Source of the DNA: Hyphomicrobiales bacterium
Lineage (GTDB): Bacteria; Pseudomonadota; Alphaproteobacteria; Rhizobiales; Beijerinckiaceae
Direction of reading: 5' to 3'
Length of the DNA: 64,000 nt
Assembly: GCA_027483505.1 (NCBI GenBank)
Contig: JAIXUP010000009.1
Span: 1 to 64,000 of the forward strand
The translations under genes and the position numbers were made by a program. The notes beneath the pieces were generated by a model. It worked only from the letters and a program-made list of their open reading frames with translations. It ran no database searches and had not been told where the DNA came from. The first letter of the stretch is position 1; each line of letters starts with the position of its first letter. Below are positions 26,134 to 36,983 of the stretch, piece after piece.

Positions 26134-26949
26134 CTAGTGCGCGACGCCGAGATAGGCGTCGATGACCTTCTGGTCGGCCTTGACCACGTCCGGCGTGCCG
26201 TCCGCGATCTTGCGGCCATATTCGAGCACGACGACACGGTCGGACAGGTCCATCACCACGCCCATGTCATGCTCGATCAGGGCGATCGTGGTGCCGAAGG
26301 TCTGGTTCACGTCGAGGATGAAGCGGCACATGTCCTCCTTTTCCTCGAGGTTCATGCCGGCCATCGGCTCGTCGAGCAGCAGGAGTTCCGGTTCCATGGC
26401 GAGCGCCCGGCCAAGCTCGACGCGCTTTTGCAGGCCATAGGGCAGCTTGCCGACCGGGATCTTGCGGATGGCCTGGATTTCCAGAAAGTCGATGATGTCC
26501 TCGACCTTGCGGCGGTGCTCGATTTCCTCGCGCATCGCAGGCCCATGGCGCAGGAGTTGCCAGAACAGGCCGACATTCATCTTCAGCGTGCGCCCGGTCA
26601 TGATGTTGTCGAGCGTGGTCATGCCCTTGAACAGCGCCACATTCTGGAAGGTACGGGCAATGCCGGAGGACGCCGCCTCGTGCGGACGCACCTTCTGGCG
26701 GCGCACGCCCTTGTAGGTGATGTGGCCTTCCTGCGGGAAGTAGAAGCCGTTGATGCAGTTCAGCATCGAGGTCTTGCCGGCCCCGTTTGGCCCGATGATG
26801 GCGCGCACCTCGCCCTTCAGGATGTCGAAGGACACGTCCGAGATCGCCTTGACGCCGCCGAAGCGCAGCGACACGTTTTCGACGCTCAGCAGCACCTCGC
26901 CCTTGGCGATGCCGGTCGTGGCGGTGTTGGGGGAGACATGCAGCATCAC
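26134..26949 (-). CDS. livG: Branched-chain amino acid-type ABC transporter ATPase (LivG family)
   Basis: A 271-residue ATPase with Walker A GPNGAGKTSMLN near residue 56, LivG-type signature LPYGLQKRVELGRAL and Walker B LLLLDEPMAGM, plus the LivG-specific insertion near GMTTLDNIMTGR. The gene overlaps the upstream acyl-CoA synthetase gene by four bases (ATGA), so ligand activation and import are translationally coupled. Confidence 0.94.
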   Translation of the reverse strand: MMLHVSPNTATTGIAKGEVLLSVENVSLRFGGVKAISDVSFDILKGEVRAIIGPNGAGKTSMLNCINGFYFPQEGHITYKGVRRQKVRPHEAASSGIARTFQNVALFKGMTTLDNIMTGRTLKMNVGLFWQLLRHGPAMREEIEHRRKVEDIIDFLEIQAIRKIPVGKLPYGLQKRVELGRALAMEPELLLLDEPMAGMNLEEKEDMCRFILDVNQTFGTTIALIEHDMGVVMDLSDRVVVLEYGRKIADGTPDVVKADQKVIDAYLGVAH

Positions 26950-28919
26950 GCGGCCTTTCCGGTAGTGGCCGCGAACACCTTCGCATCCTTGACCTTGACG
27001 CGGGCCGAGATCACGCCCTTGCGGCCATCCTCGAAGGTCACTTCGGTGGAGATGTCGGCCTCGGTGGAGCCATCATAGAGCGCCTTGACCAGCGGCGCAT
27101 AGCGCTCGCCGACAAAGCCGCGCCTGACCTTCTGGGTGCGGGTGAGTTCGCCATCGTCGGCGTCGAGTTCCTTGTGCAGGATCAGGAAACGCTTGATCTG
27201 TGCCGCCGCCATCATCGGCTCGGCGGCGAGCAGCGCGTTCACCTCGTCCACATGGCCCGCGATAATCCCATAAACATCCGCGTGCCCGGCGAGTTCCTGA
27301 TAGGAACCATAGATCACGTTGTTGCGTTCGGCCCAGTTGCCCACGGCGGTCAGATCGATGTTGATGAACACCGAGACGAAATCCTCGCCCTGGCCGAACG
27401 CCACCACTTCCTTGATGTTGGGATAGAATTTCAGCCGGTTCTCGATGTATTTCGGCGCGAAAAGGTCACCGGACTTGAGCTTGCTGACGTCCTTGGCCCG
27501 GTCGATGATCTTGAGATGCCCGGTGCCGACCTCGAAGAAGCCGGCGTCGCCGGTGCGCACAAAGCCGTCCGGAGTCATCGTCTCGGCGGTCTTCTCGGCA
27601 TCCTTGTAGTAGCCGATGAACTGGCCGGGAGACTTGTAAAGCACCTCGCCGGTGCTCTCCTCGATGCGGATGTCGACATTGGGCGAGGCTGGCCCCACCG
27701 TGTCTGCCCTGATCTGGCCATCCGGCTGAGCGGTGACATAAAGGAACGCTTCGGTCTGCCCGTAAAGCTGCTTGAGGTTCATGCCGAGCGAGCGGTAGAA
27801 CGAGAACAGTTCAGGGCCGATGGCCTCGCCGGCGGTGTAGGCCGTGCGGATCTTGGAAAAGCCCAGCGCGTTCTTCAGCGGCGCATAGACCAGAAGGTTG
27901 CCAAGCCCATAGGACAGGCGCGCGCCAAGCGGCACCTCCTGCCCGTTGAGGATTTTCTCGCCCCATTGCTTCGCCACCGCGATGTAGTGGTGGAACATCT
28001 TCTTCTTGAGCCCGCTGGCGTCCTCCATGCGGATCATCACGCGGGTCAGCAGGTTCTCGAACACGCGCGGCGGGGCAAAGTAGAAGGTCGGCCCGATCTC
28101 CTTGAGATCATTCTGCGCCGTGTCGGCGCTTTCGGGACAGGCCGTACAGAAGCCGGCCACCAATCCCTGCGCGAAATTGAGATAGTGGTCGCCCACCCAG
28201 GCCAGCGGCAGATAGGCCAGCACCTCGTCATTGTCGCTGAGATTGTCGAACCTGACCGTGTCCGTCGCGGCCGCGATCGAGCGGCCCGCAGACAGCATCA
28301 CGCCCTTTGAGCGGCCTGTGGTGCCGGAGGTGTAGAGGATGATCGAAAGGTCGTCGCCATGGCCGGCATCGATTTCGGCATCCAGCGCCTTGCCGACATC
28401 GCTGCCCTCCGAAAGCTGCACGCGGCCCTGCGCGATCACCGCCGCGATCGGGTGCAGGTGGGTATGGTCATAGTCGCGCAGGCCGCGGCCCCAGTCATAG
28501 AGCATGGTCTTGAGCCGCGGCACGCGCTCGGCGACGGAGAGCAGCTTGTCGACCTGCTCCTGGTCCTGCACGGCGGCGAAGCTGACCTCCGCATGGTCGA
28601 GCACATAGGCAAGCTCGTCGGCAATGGCGTCAGAATAGACCGGCACCGGCACGGCGCCGATCATCTGCGCCGCCATCATCGACCAGTAAAGCTTGGGGCG
28701 GTTGGCGCCCACGATGGCGATCTTGTCGCCGCGCTTCAGCCCGAGGTTCTGCAGCCCGACAGCATAGGCGCGCACATGGTCGTAGACCTCCGCCCAGGTC
28801 CAGGACTGCCAGATGCCGAGATCCTTGTGGCGGAAAGCGGTCTTGGGGCCTCGCGCCTCGGCATTGCGCCGGAGCAGCTTGGGAAAGGTGTCCAATTGTG
28901 CGGTCGCAGCCTGAGCCAA
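26946..28919 (-). CDS. Long-chain acyl-CoA synthetase-like AMP-forming ligase (FadD15 type)
   Basis: A 657-residue adenylate-forming acyl-CoA synthetase. The AMP-binding motif is IILYTSGTTGRSKGVM near residue 195, the second core motif includes LKQLYGQTEAFLYVT near 390, and GFVRTGDAGFFEVGTGHLKIIDRAKD contains the conserved aspartate and arginine hinge. It is the first gene of the minus-strand livG-livH-livM-SBP-livF operon and follows a strong GGGAGGACGG ribosome-binding site. The cluster suggests import followed by CoA activation of a hydrophobic carboxylate; the exact substrate is unknown. Confidence 0.9.
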   Translation of the reverse strand: MAQAATAQLDTFPKLLRRNAEARGPKTAFRHKDLGIWQSWTWAEVYDHVRAYAVGLQNLGLKRGDKIAIVGANRPKLYWSMMAAQMIGAVPVPVYSDAIADELAYVLDHAEVSFAAVQDQEQVDKLLSVAERVPRLKTMLYDWGRGLRDYDHTHLHPIAAVIAQGRVQLSEGSDVGKALDAEIDAGHGDDLSIILYTSGTTGRSKGVMLSAGRSIAAATDTVRFDNLSDNDEVLAYLPLAWVGDHYLNFAQGLVAGFCTACPESADTAQNDLKEIGPTFYFAPPRVFENLLTRVMIRMEDASGLKKKMFHHYIAVAKQWGEKILNGQEVPLGARLSYGLGNLLVYAPLKNALGFSKIRTAYTAGEAIGPELFSFYRSLGMNLKQLYGQTEAFLYVTAQPDGQIRADTVGPASPNVDIRIEESTGEVLYKSPGQFIGYYKDAEKTAETMTPDGFVRTGDAGFFEVGTGHLKIIDRAKDVSKLKSGDLFAPKYIENRLKFYPNIKEVVAFGQGEDFVSVFINIDLTAVGNWAERNNVIYGSYQELAGHADVYGIIAGHVDEVNALLAAEPMMAAAQIKRFLILHKELDADDGELTRTQKVRRGFVGERYAPLVKALYDGSTEADISTEVTFEDGRKGVISARVKVKDAKVFAATTGKAA

Positions 28920-29286
28920 CGTCCGTCCTCCCTCGTGTTTCCTGCCGGCTATGCTGCCGGCTTGTCGCCTGAGGCGTTCTTGTTGGTCTCATGTGAAACC
29001 ATTTGGCCGAGGGTCAAGCCCCGACATCGGGAAACATACTGACAAGCGCGTGGGGAGCAAGCCTAGACTTTGTGCGCAAATGCCCGGATGCGGCCCGACG
29101 GCGTGCGACATGATGCGCGCAAATGGGATACGGACGTGCCTTTTCTGGTCGTCATCCTCCGCTGAGGGCGGTATTTCCCGGTCTGCCAGCGAACGATCCT
29201 TATCCTGAGCCAGCCGAAGGATGAGGATCGGGATGCAGCGGGATCAAAAGGTTGCGCTGCAGCTTGTGACCGCCGCACCTGCGCCC
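28920..29286. other. Intergenic region upstream of acyl-CoA synthetase operon
   Basis: This 367-base gap holds no convincing gene. It contains a GCCGGC-TATGCT-GCCGGC hairpin near 28945-28962, a weak minus-strand promoter candidate (TTGACC near 29015 for the synthetase-liv operon) and a dispersed palindromic repeat at 29194-29230 close to the end of the indolepyruvate oxidoreductase gene. Confidence 0.5.
29194..29230. repeat. Short dispersed palindromic repeat, copy 2
   Basis: CGATCCTTATCCT and AGGATGAGGATCG form 13-base arms (one mismatch) around an 11-base loop. The loop and arms resemble the element at 921-950 in inverse orientation: both have an 11-base loop with 8 of 11 bases alike. It could form a transcription-ending or REP-like structure downstream of the indolepyruvate oxidoreductase gene. 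Confidence 0.55.
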
Positions 29287-32200
29287 CTACTCCGCTGCTT
29301 CGGCCACCGGCACTGCGCCTTCGCCGGCCCTGAAGCGTGCCAGCAGGGCGGCTTGTTCCGCCCTGGCCTGCGTCAGGTGCCGTTCCTTGATATGGCCGAA
29401 GCCGCGGATCTTCTCCGGGATCGAGGCCAGCGCCACTGCCAGCGCGAGATTGTCCGCAGTCAGCCTGGCCAGCAGTTCCTCAACGAGCGCGATGTAGTCG
29501 GCAATCAGTTGGCGCTCGGTCTTGCGCTCGTGGCTGTAGCCGAAGAGGTCGAAAGCGGTGCCGCGCAGGCCCTTGAGCCTGGCCAGCACCCTGAACGCGC
29601 TCATCATCCACGGCCCGAACGTCATCTTGCGCGGCTCGCCGGTGACAGGATCGGGCTTTGCCAACAGCGGCGGGGCGAGATGGAAGCGAAAACGCATCGC
29701 TTCGCCCTGGAACGTGGCCGCGACCTGCTTGAGGAAGGCGCCGTCGGTGTAGAGCCGGGCCACCTCGTACTCGTCCTTGTAGGCCATCAGCTTGAAGCCA
29801 TACCGTGCGACGGCTTGCGCAAGGGCGGTCGAGCCGGGTTTGGCCAGCCCTTCAGCGAAGCGGACCTTCTCGACCAGCGCGCGATAGCGTTCCGCATAGG
29901 CGGCATTCTGGTAGCCGGTCAGGTGCTCCACCCGCCGCGCGATGATCTCATCGAGCGACTGCGAGATATGCCGCGCGGCCGTCGGGGCCTTCGCCTGACC
30001 GAGGAAGGCAGCGAGAGCAGACGGATCGTGCGCGGCGCGGCGTCCAAGCGCAAAGGCCTGCAGGTTCATCTTCACCGCTTCGCCGTTCAGTTCGATCGCG
30101 CGCTCCAGCGAGGCGCGTGACAGCGGCAGGCGACCCAGTTGCCATGCATAGCCCATGATGAACATGTTGGCGGCGATGGCGTTGCCGAGAAGCCCCATGG
30201 CAGCGCCGGTGGCATCGATGAAGTGCGCGTGATCACGCCCAGCGGCAGACAGCACCGCTCGCTTGATACGCTCGCTCGGCAGCGAGAAATCCGCGTTGCG
30301 GGTGAAATCGCCGGGGAGGAATTCGGCAGTGTTGCAGAGCACGGTCGTGTCGTCCTTGCGGATGGCGGCCAGAACCTTCTTCGAGCCGGTCACGATCAGG
30401 TCGCAGCCGAGCACGAGGTCCGCCTGTCCGGCCGCCACGCGGATGGCGTGGATATCGGCCGGGGTCGGCGCAAGCCGCACATGGCTGAACACCGCGCCGC
30501 CTTTTTGCGCGAGGCCGGCCATGTCGATCATGCCGCAGCCCTTGCCCTCCAGATGCGCGGCCATGCCGAGGATGGCGCCGATGGTGACGACGCCGGTGCC
30601 GCCGACACCCGTGACGATGATGGCGTAGTTCTGGGTCAAGGCCGGCACGGCGGGTTCCGGCAGCGGGCTGTCGCCAAGACCGCCGGCATTGCCCTTCGGC
30701 ACATCGGCCTTCTTTGGCTGGGCACCCTCGACCGTCACGAAGGACGGGCAAAAGCCGCCCACGCAGGAGAAATCCTTGTTGCAGTTCGACTGGTCGATCT
30801 GGCGCTTCCTGCCGAACTCGGTCTCCAGCGGCTGCACCGAAACGCAGTTCGACTTGACGCCGCAATCGCCGCAGCCTTCGCAGACCAACTCGTTGATGAT
30901 CACGCGCTTGTCGGGATCGGGATAGTCACCGCGCTTGCGGCGGCGTCGCTTCTCGGTGGCGCAGGTCTGGTCATAGAGCAGCAGCGACACGCCCGGCACG
31001 GTGGCCAATTCGCGCTGCACGCCTTCGAGATCATCGCGGTGGTTGAAGGTCGTGCCCGCCGGCCATTGGATGCCTGACGGATACTTGTCCGGTTCGTCCG
31101 AGACGACCGCAATCCGCGTCACGCCCTCGGCGGCGACCTGCTGCGCCATCTGCCAGGGCTTCAACCCGCCCTCGGCCGCCTGTCCGCCGGTCATGGCGAC
31201 GGCGTCATTGTAGAGCAGCTTGTAGGTGACGTTGACGCCCGACGCGACCGCCCAGCGGATCGCCAGCGAGCCGGAGTGCGTGTAGGTGCCGTCGCCCAGG
31301 TTCTGGAAGACATGGCCACGCGTCGAGAACGCGGCCTCGCCGATCCAGTTCGCGCCTTCACCGCCCATCTGGGTGAAGCCGTCCGTCTCACGGTCCATCC
31401 ACTGCACCATGTAGTGGCAGCCGATGCCGGCATAGGCACGCATGCCTTCCGGTACCACGGTGGAGGAATTGTGCGGGCAGCCCGAGCAGAAATAGGGTGT
31501 GCGTTTGGCATGCTCCTGTACGTCGGCGATCTTGCCCTGCACCGCCCTGATGCTCTCAAGGCGCGCGGCGAGATCATTGTCGCGATGGTAGCCGAGCAGG
31601 CGCGCGCCGAGCGCAATCGCGATGTCGTTTGGATCAAGCGCGCCGTGGACCGGAAAGAGCCATTCGCCCGTCTCGTCGCGCTTGCCGATCACGACGGGCT
31701 GGTGCTTCGAGCCATAGAGTTCTTCCCGTACCTGCACCTCGATCAGCGAGCGCTTCTCCTCAACCACCATGATCAGATCGAGGCCGGCGGCGAATTCTTC
31801 CAGCACATCGCGTCCGATCGGCCAGGGGCAGCCGATCTTGAGCAGGCGAAGGCCGAGATTGTTGGCCTTGACCTCATCGATGCCGAGGTCGTCCATGGCC
31901 TGGCGCACGTCGAGATAGGATTTCCCGACCGTGATGATGCCGATCTTCGGCGCCTTGCCGCCCGAGGTGATCGTCTGGTTGAGGCTGTTTGCCTTGAGAT
32001 AGGCGAGGATCGCGGCGCGCTTGTGGGTGTGCAGCCGCTTTTCCTGTTCAAGGAAGTCATCCGGCGAACGGATCGACAGCCCGCCCGGCGGCATCTCGAA
32101 ATCCGGAATGACGATCTTCACGCGGGTAGGGGAGCCATCGACGGATGAGGTCGATTCGACGTTGTCCTTGACGCATTTCAGCCCGACCCAGACCGAGGCG

Positions 32201-32811
32201 AAGCGCGACAGCGCGATGGCGTGCAGGCCGTAATCGAGAATTTCCTGTACGCCCGCCGGGTTCAGCACCGGCATCATCCGGTCGACGAAGACGAACTCGG
32301 TCTGGTGGGCGTTGGTCGAGCTTTCGGCTGTGTGGTCATCGCCCATCAGGGCAATGACGCCGCCATGCTTGGAGGTGCCGGCCATGTTGGCGTGGCGGAA
32401 GACATCGCCGGAACGGTCAACGCCCGGACCCTTGCCGTACCAGAGCGCGAAGACCCCGTCATACTTGCCTTCGCCGCGCATCTCGGCCTGCTGCGTGCCC
32501 CAGACGGCGGTGGCGGCCAGGTCTTCGTTGAGACCTGGCTGGAAGACGATGTTGTGTGCTTTGAGCACCTTGCCGGCGCGCAGCAACTGGGTGTCGAGGC
32601 CGCCCAGCGGCGAGCCGCGATAGCCCGAAACGAAGCCCGCAGTGTTGAGCCCCGCCTGTTCGTCGCGCAGCTTCTGGGTCAGCAGAAAACGCGCGATGGC
32701 CTGGGTTCCGGTCAGGAAAACGCGTGACTTGCCAAGGTCATACTTGTCATCGAGCGACACGGCGGTGGCCGCAGGCTCAGGGCCGGCCGGGGCTGCCATC
32801 TTGTCCACCAT
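29287..32811 (-). CDS. Indolepyruvate ferredoxin oxidoreductase, single-chain fusion
   Basis: A fused alpha-gamma-type 2-oxoacid:acceptor oxidoreductase of about 1174 residues, expected to convert arylpyruvates such as indolepyruvate to aryl-acetyl-CoA. In order: a pyrimidine-binding region beginning FLTGTQAIARFLL and GYRGSPLGGLDTQL; a thiamine-diphosphate region with CSGCPHNSSTVVPEG and NLGDGTYTHSGSLAIRWA; a cysteine-rich iron-sulfur region CEGCGDCGVKSNCVS with SCVGGFCPSF; and a gamma-type domain with TGVGGTGVVTIGAILG. The start is ATG 32811, after GGGAGGTTCGG. A perfect 27-base palindrome lies upstream at 32889-32915. It is monocistronic as far as can be seen. Confidence 0.93.
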   Translation of the reverse strand: MVDKMAAPAGPEPAATAVSLDDKYDLGKSRVFLTGTQAIARFLLTQKLRDEQAGLNTAGFVSGYRGSPLGGLDTQLLRAGKVLKAHNIVFQPGLNEDLAATAVWGTQQAEMRGEGKYDGVFALWYGKGPGVDRSGDVFRHANMAGTSKHGGVIALMGDDHTAESSTNAHQTEFVFVDRMMPVLNPAGVQEILDYGLHAIALSRFASVWVGLKCVKDNVESTSSVDGSPTRVKIVIPDFEMPPGGLSIRSPDDFLEQEKRLHTHKRAAILAYLKANSLNQTITSGGKAPKIGIITVGKSYLDVRQAMDDLGIDEVKANNLGLRLLKIGCPWPIGRDVLEEFAAGLDLIMVVEEKRSLIEVQVREELYGSKHQPVVIGKRDETGEWLFPVHGALDPNDIAIALGARLLGYHRDNDLAARLESIRAVQGKIADVQEHAKRTPYFCSGCPHNSSTVVPEGMRAYAGIGCHYMVQWMDRETDGFTQMGGEGANWIGEAAFSTRGHVFQNLGDGTYTHSGSLAIRWAVASGVNVTYKLLYNDAVAMTGGQAAEGGLKPWQMAQQVAAEGVTRIAVVSDEPDKYPSGIQWPAGTTFNHRDDLEGVQRELATVPGVSLLLYDQTCATEKRRRRKRGDYPDPDKRVIINELVCEGCGDCGVKSNCVSVQPLETEFGRKRQIDQSNCNKDFSCVGGFCPSFVTVEGAQPKKADVPKGNAGGLGDSPLPEPAVPALTQNYAIIVTGVGGTGVVTIGAILGMAAHLEGKGCGMIDMAGLAQKGGAVFSHVRLAPTPADIHAIRVAAGQADLVLGCDLIVTGSKKVLAAIRKDDTTVLCNTAEFLPGDFTRNADFSLPSERIKRAVLSAAGRDHAHFIDATGAAMGLLGNAIAANMFIMGYAWQLGRLPLSRASLERAIELNGEAVKMNLQAFALGRRAAHDPSALAAFLGQAKAPTAARHISQSLDEIIARRVEHLTGYQNAAYAERYRALVEKVRFAEGLAKPGSTALAQAVARYGFKLMAYKDEYEVARLYTDGAFLKQVAATFQGEAMRFRFHLAPPLLAKPDPVTGEPRKMTFGPWMMSAFRVLARLKGLRGTAFDLFGYSHERKTERQLIADYIALVEELLARLTADNLALAVALASIPEKIRGFGHIKERHLTQARAEQAALLARFRAGEGAVPVAEAAE

Positions 32812-32888
32812 CCGAACCTCCCGCGTGACCTGTTTTTCAGGATCATATGCCGCGTCTGCGGACAGGGTAAGCCCGTTCACGGCCTGTT

Positions 32889-32915
32889 ATTTATGTCAGT
32901 AATGCTGACATAAAT
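32889..32915. promoter_or_regulatory. Perfect 27-base palindrome, candidate operator of the indolepyruvate oxidoreductase gene
   Basis: Arms ATTTATGTCAG and CTGACATAAAT (11 bases each, no mismatch) flank a five-base centre TAATG, 78 bases upstream of the ATG at 32811. The AT-rich character contrasts with the surrounding high-GC DNA. Size and symmetry fit a dimeric repressor such as a TetR-family protein; no regulator gene is adjacent. Confidence 0.65.
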
Positions 32916-32956
32916 GCAAGGGCGCGTCAATCGCCTGCCAGGGGGCGAAACGCTGT

Positions 32957-32980
32957 CCCCGGCCCATCTCGGGGCCGGGG
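32957..32980 (-). terminator. Hairpin terminator downstream of clpB
   Basis: Perfect 9-base GC-rich arms CCCCGGCCC and GGGCCGGGG with a six-base loop, 20 bases after the clpB stop on the minus strand. A long T-run is absent (ACAGCGTTTCG follows), as in many high-GC genomes, so termination efficiency is uncertain. Confidence 0.6.
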
Positions 32981-32999
32981 CAATGTCAGCCTCGCGGCC

Positions 33000-35618
<2,619 letters not shown>

Positions 35619-35719
35619 TGTCGTCACCTCTTGCCCGCAAGCCCTGTCACCCCTGATGGCTGTGAAGGCTGCTGCCTGTTGTGGCTTGGGGTCCCGGCTG
35701 GCGACCCTGCCCACATGAC

Positions 35720-35748
35720 ATGTAGGAGCGGCGTGTCAGGAGCGTAAG
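35720..35748 (-). promoter_or_regulatory. Weak RpoH-like promoter candidate for clpB
   Basis: On the minus strand CTTA is followed after about 18 bases by CCTACAT, resembling the alphaproteobacterial heat-shock sigma consensus (CTTG, about 17 bases, CYTATNT) with mismatches. Position, about 100 bases upstream of the clpB start, is reasonable. No better candidate was found. Confidence 0.28.
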
Positions 35749-35807
35749 GGGTTGCCATATCGGCGTCGATGAACTTCCCTGATTTCGGTTAAGCGACGGA
35801 GGCTGGC

Positions 35808-36119
35808 GTGGCGACAAAGCGGCAACAGGCGGCGAGCAAGGCCCTGCGCAGCCTGGCGCCTCTGATTCCGATGTCGGACGCACAGGACATTCTGGCCAAG
35901 GCCGGCGGTCCGGGCCTGCGGGAGCTGACGCCCAACGCCGCCGTCTGGCTGGCCCTGACCAGCCATGTGCGGCACCGTTTCACGGACTATGACCACCTGC
36001 TGCGCGAAGGCTATGACCGCGACGCGGCCCGCTTCTTCGTCGTCGAGGAAACCGAACGCCAGCTCGCGGCGTGGGGCTGCACCCGCCCGCTCGTCGACGT
36101 TGACGACGAAGCAGGCTAG
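35808..36119 (+). CDS. DUF2293 domain-containing small protein
   Basis: A 103-residue conserved protein of unknown function. The recognised DUF2293 core is VRHRFTDYDHLLREGYDRDAARFFVVEET split across residues 60-88, preceded by a basic N-terminus (ATKRQQAASKALRSL). The start is GTG 35808, eight bases after GGAGG. It is divergent from clpB and lies 27 bases upstream of the MOSC-domain gene; no function can be assigned from context. Confidence 0.8.
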   Translation: MATKRQQAASKALRSLAPLIPMSDAQDILAKAGGPGLRELTPNAAVWLALTSHVRHRFTDYDHLLREGYDRDAARFFVVEETERQLAAWGCTRPLVDVDDEAG

Positions 36120-36146
36120 ATCACGCCGCCGGTTCTGGAGTCCGTC

Positions 36147-36938
36147 ATGCGCATTGCCGCCCTCTATCGCTACCCGCTCAAGGGGTTTTCACCCGAACGC
36201 CTGCCGCGCGTGACCCTTGAAGCCGGCGAATACTTCCCGGCAGACCGTATCTTCGCCATCGAGAATGGCGATGCCGGGTTTGACCCGGCCGCACCGGTGC
36301 ATCAGGCGAAGATCAAGTTCCTGATGCTGATGAAGAATGACGAGATCGCGCGCCTGTCGACGCGATTTGATGACGACACCGGTGAATTGTCGATCCGGCA
36401 CGAAGGCCGTGAGGTGGTTCGGGGCAACGTCGCGACGGAGCAGGGCAGGGCCGCGATCACGGATTTCCTGACCACGTATCTGAGCCCTGACGCGATGCGC
36501 GGGCCCCTGAGATTGCTGACTGCGCCAGCGGGATTTCGCTTCACCGATTCGCGCAGCGGCTTTCTCTCGCTGATCAACGCAGCCAGCCTTGCCGAACTGG
36601 AAGACAGGCTCGGGGCTCCGGTCGATCCGTTGCGGTTCCGGGGCAATATCCTGATCGAGGGGCTGAAGCCGTGGGAGGAATTTGCGCTGGTTGGCAGGGT
36701 GCTGGAGGGGCCGTCAGGCCTGCGCCTCAGGGTTACAAAGCGTATCGACCGCTGCGCGGCGACCGCCGTCGATCCGCAGACAGGCCTGCGCGACCTGCCC
36801 GTGGTCCGGACACTGATGGCGGCCTATGGGCACATTGATTGCGGGGTGTATGCTGAAATCATCGGCGCAGGCAGCCTTGCCGAAGGTCATCGCCTGCGCG
36901 CGATTGATGTGGAGGAGCGCGAACCCCTGGGTCTCTGA
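36147..36938 (+). CDS. MOSC domain-containing protein
   Basis: A 263-residue protein with an N-terminal beta-barrel (MRIAALYRYPLKGFSPERLPRVTLEAGEYFP spans its first strands) and a C-terminal MOSC domain, the sulfur-carrier-like fold found in molybdenum cofactor sulfurases and mARC/YiiM-type proteins. Conserved MOSC features are FRGNILIEGLKPWEE, and KRIDRCAATAVDPQTG with the conserved cysteine near residue 207. It may act on molybdenum enzymes lacking a sulfurase, but this is inference. Confidence 0.85.
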   Translation: MRIAALYRYPLKGFSPERLPRVTLEAGEYFPADRIFAIENGDAGFDPAAPVHQAKIKFLMLMKNDEIARLSTRFDDDTGELSIRHEGREVVRGNVATEQGRAAITDFLTTYLSPDAMRGPLRLLTAPAGFRFTDSRSGFLSLINAASLAELEDRLGAPVDPLRFRGNILIEGLKPWEEFALVGRVLEGPSGLRLRVTKRIDRCAATAVDPQTGLRDLPVVRTLMAAYGHIDCGVYAEIIGAGSLAEGHRLRAIDVEEREPLGL

Positions 36939-36949
36939 CCCAAAGACGA

Positions 36950-36972
36950 TCAGGCCCCGTGAAGGGGCCTGA
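36950..36972. terminator. Bidirectional terminator hairpin between MOSC and DUF4167 genes
   Basis: Perfect 9-base arms TCAGGCCCC and GGGGCCTGA with a five-base GTGAA loop, located 12 bases from each of the two convergent stop codons. The symmetric placement suggests termination in both directions. Confidence 0.7.
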
Positions 36973-36983
36973 CCTGGTGCCTG

